DNA of 64,000 nucleotides, from positions 124,797,057-124,861,056 of the forward strand of contig CM075850.1 of NCBI GenBank assembly GCA_037975125.1. Direction: 5' to 3'. This document shows positions 61,391 to 64,000 of this stretch, piece by piece (position 1 is the stretch's first letter; every line of letters starts with the position of its first letter). The stretch comes from Latrodectus hesperus. Taxonomy: Eukaryota > Arthropoda > Arachnida > Araneae > Theridiidae. A program made the position numbers and the translations under genes. The notes beneath the pieces are model-generated. The model saw only the letters and a list, made by a program, of their open reading frames with translations, had not been told where the DNA came from and searched no databases.

Positions 61391-62011
61391 CAACTGGGGC
61401 ACAGCTGTAGCGTCTGTAAGTTGCTTGCTCCATTTTTCAAGCAGTCACAGTATGTTGCACTGAAAGAAGGTTATTTTTATTTATTTTTTTTTTAAATATC
61501 CATAAACTTTACTATCACGCTCATCTTCATTGGTGCTTATATCTCGGACAGGAGTTTACTAGCTCAGGTGTTGACTTCATCTTTTGATTGTCGTTCAAAA
61601 TTAAGGTGTGCTTAGTCACGTTCAGCTGCTTCATTTGATAGAAATATCTTACAGGAAATGTTATGCAATCATCAGTTACAAATAATTCTTTCATGATAAA
61701 ATAAAATAGAATCAAAGCAATTTAAGAATTCATGAGTAATTTAATACTAAAATGAGTATGATAATTAATGAAAATAATTAATAAAATGAGTAATTTAGTA
61801 ATCAGTGCTTTTATAGCGAACTTTACAATTGACTTGAAATTAAAGTTTCAAGAATTTCATGTCTTGGGAAACCATTTTCCTAAAAATCTTTCACAAAATT
61901 ATATCGTTATTAAAATAAAAAAACAATAAATAGATCACTAAAGAATTTTTCAGTCTTAGCAGAAAATTGCTTTTTCATTGTAAGTAATAAAATAAAATAG
62001 TGAGTAAATTC
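61391..62011. other. AT-rich sequence without a recognisable gene
   Basis: No supported feature is visible. Confidence 0.6.
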
Positions 62012-62189
62012 GGGTTCGGTGTAGAATCGGGTCCCCCTTGTTTTGGCGATACATTTCGCTGATAAAATTTAATTTCTGGTAACGCTACTTTTGTATAGCG
62101 GTCATCTTGTTAGTCACACCTTGGCGCCTATTTTGGTAACAAAAAAATTCGCCAAATAATCACGGAATACCCGATTGTAAACTTTTACC
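62012..62189. mobile_element. Short dispersed element, possible MITE, copy 2
   Basis: From GGGTTCGGTGTAGAATCGGG to CCCGATTGTAAACTTTTACC it matches 12612-12808, in the same orientation, with a deletion of about 20 bp in the first half. Confidence 0.7.
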
Positions 62190-64000
62190 TAAAATTCTTC
62201 TACAAGTCATTTATGAAGATATTATCTAAAACAATTGAAGATAATTTTAATAACTGAGCAAAGCTTATTAACATTAAATTTTAATACTTTATATATTATT
62301 AAATTCAACATAGTATTTTGTTTATTTGGTTTCAGTAAAAAATAAGAGTGACCTATACTAAGGGTGCTTATTGGTTTCTGCCAAATTTGGCACTAAGTTC
62401 TTAATGCTGCGAATAGGGTAATAAAAATATCTGTATATAAAATTTGATTAATTCATACATAATAATTTAAGCGCCATTTTGTTTCTTCAAATACCCATAA
62501 AAACATGTTTGCCCAAAAAATCTTCTGATTTTTCGCTAAAAGGCATTGAATTACATTTTTCTCAAAAAATAAACGATCACATTTTTATCTGTTATGAATT
62601 TTGGAGTTTTTGTTACATTTAATGGTCTATATTCCGACTGTTTTTAATGATAAAATATTTAAAACAAATTAAATATAAAATTAAAAATTTTGATAAGTAG
62701 TAAATAAGGACACAATTTATATCTATATTTATACGCCGAAATATGCATCATTATGAGATAGATCATACTATCTTAAATATATAATGTTAAATAAATGTAG
62801 TTCTTAAATAAATGTAATTATTATACGTACATAGTATTGTATCATTATGTTAATACGCACCATTATATCTTAATAATAATTCCAATTGTTTGAAATAATG
62901 AATTCTTTTACATAAGAGAATCAGCAAAATAAGTGATGAATTTTCCTTACTTCCTCATTGAAAGCTTTGAACTCGTCATTCAAGATTTTTTATTCATTTT
63001 TATTGTGAAATAAGAAATTAGAATTTCATGTCTGCCATAATTTACAAAAAAAAATAATAATACAGAACATTTTTACTTTTTCTATATGCTTCAATTACGT
63101 TTAATTTTTTCGATAAGGATTGTTTGAAGTATAAGTCCATATATCATAGCCTGTATAATTAAGGGTATTACATTTCATTTCCTCGTCTAAGTTTTCAGGT
63201 CCTTAAGAAAGCTATCGAAAGAAAAATAAATTCAAGGCCTTGTAAAATAAAAATAAAAATTAAATCTGTTCTATATCAACTAAGGTTACACTCGTCATTC
63301 TACATTTGTTTCCGGAAATAGATCAAGTATTTCAAAAATAGAAAAGTTCTTTCCAGTAGAATTTAATATAATCAAAAAATAGATTGCTATGAAGTGATTC
63401 TAAAAGAAATTAGCAAAAAATATACCATGAAGAAATTACCGTATTGTTATTTATAGCATCGACTTTGTGAAGGTGGAATTAACACTTGTTGGGATTAGAC
63501 TAAGAAACATTACAGCCATTAAATCAGAAAATCACACGTCTTAAAAGACAAAAACCGCTCTGGAATTATCGGCAATTATCAACTTTTCGATTATTTTGCA
63601 GAAAACACACCAATTCAAAGTAAAGCATTCTGTTGCACAACTCTCAAAATCCAAGAGATTTCTAATTTCATTTCTCCTGAAAGATAAGGAGGTAATCATA
63701 AATTTTGCCTACCTTTCTGGAGATACTAGAAACATTTCGCAGTACATGCCAGAGCAGCTTCTAGAAAGAGATACGCGGTATTATTAAAAAGTAGACAAAA
63801 ATAGTCTATTTTGCGCCAAATATGCACTGCTGCCATATTTTCCACACACACACACTATGCTCTTTATAAACTTAACACCGCTATATTAAATCACTTCAGG
63901 TTTTCTGAATCTTACGAGATAAGAAAACTTAAATAATGGCAATTTCATGCATTTGGAAATAAAATGCATAAAATTAGAAAATCCAATGGGGCAATTTGGT
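62190..64000. other. AT-rich sequence; weak exon-like stretch 63600-63690
   Basis: An acceptor-like TTTTGCAG occurs at 63594-63601, and AAGGAG|GTAATC donor-like bases follow at about 63692, but the phase needed to continue exon 2 of the 47-kb gene meets a stop before the donor. A short (CA)n run lies near 63846. No gene is supported. Confidence 0.45.

Noticed and set aside
63596..63787. Possible exon 3 of the secreted-protein gene
   Set aside because: The acceptor is fair, but the phase 1 reading needed after exon 2 reaches a stop before any good donor, and the sequence shows no domain.

Overview
This is an AT-rich eukaryotic nuclear window with no intact long protein-coding gene. The contents fit an arthropod: many tRNA-derived SINEs, a mariner transposon, pieces of non-LTR retrotransposons, long (TA)n and (TG)n tracts, a 57-bp satellite and well-formed splice signals. 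The SINE load and base composition make a spider my best guess, but that is inference and no marker gene confirms it.

The only convincing host gene is the start of a spliced plus-strand gene. A TATA box (39342-39348) sits at the head of a locally GC-richer exon that ends at a GTGAGT donor (39696). About 7.5 kb downstream, a small exon (47249-47323) lies between a polypyrimidine/CAG acceptor and a GTAAGT donor and encodes a textbook secretion signal. The two exons join in frame, and exon 2 ends in phase 1, as expected for a secreted or extracellular protein. I could not find later exons, so the mature product is unknown. Weaker candidate exons on the minus strand end at donors near 17486, 55490 and 60126.

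Mobile DNA fills much of the rest. Positions 1.9-8.2 kb hold SINEs, the 3' end of a Jockey-like LINE (2935-3360), an internally deleted mariner (4971-5861) and more SINEs. Positions 10.2-11.8 kb hold SINEs and a 139-bp tandem repeat that starts at a SINE edge. Positions 19.1-20.7 kb hold the 57-bp satellite with a five-unit higher-order repeat. Positions 30.7-31.9 kb hold about 630 bp of TA-rich microsatellite next to a decayed LINE reverse-transcriptase tail. Positions 37.5-38.3 kb hold several SINEs. Positions 38.8-39.2 kb hold six identical 53-bp hairpin-forming units just upstream of the TATA promoter. Positions 48.4-49.5 kb hold a probable pogo/Tigger-like non-autonomous element carrying an internal dimeric tandem repeat. 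Positions 54.2-55.3 kb hold a very old array of units about 200-250 bp long. Positions 57.8-62.2 kb hold microsatellites, SINEs (one inside another) and a second copy of a short element also present at 12.6 kb.

At least five SINE-like groups can be separated by eye (called A to E here; the names are mine). Several copies carry clear target-site duplications. Everything else is unique or degenerate AT-rich sequence in which I see no supported gene.
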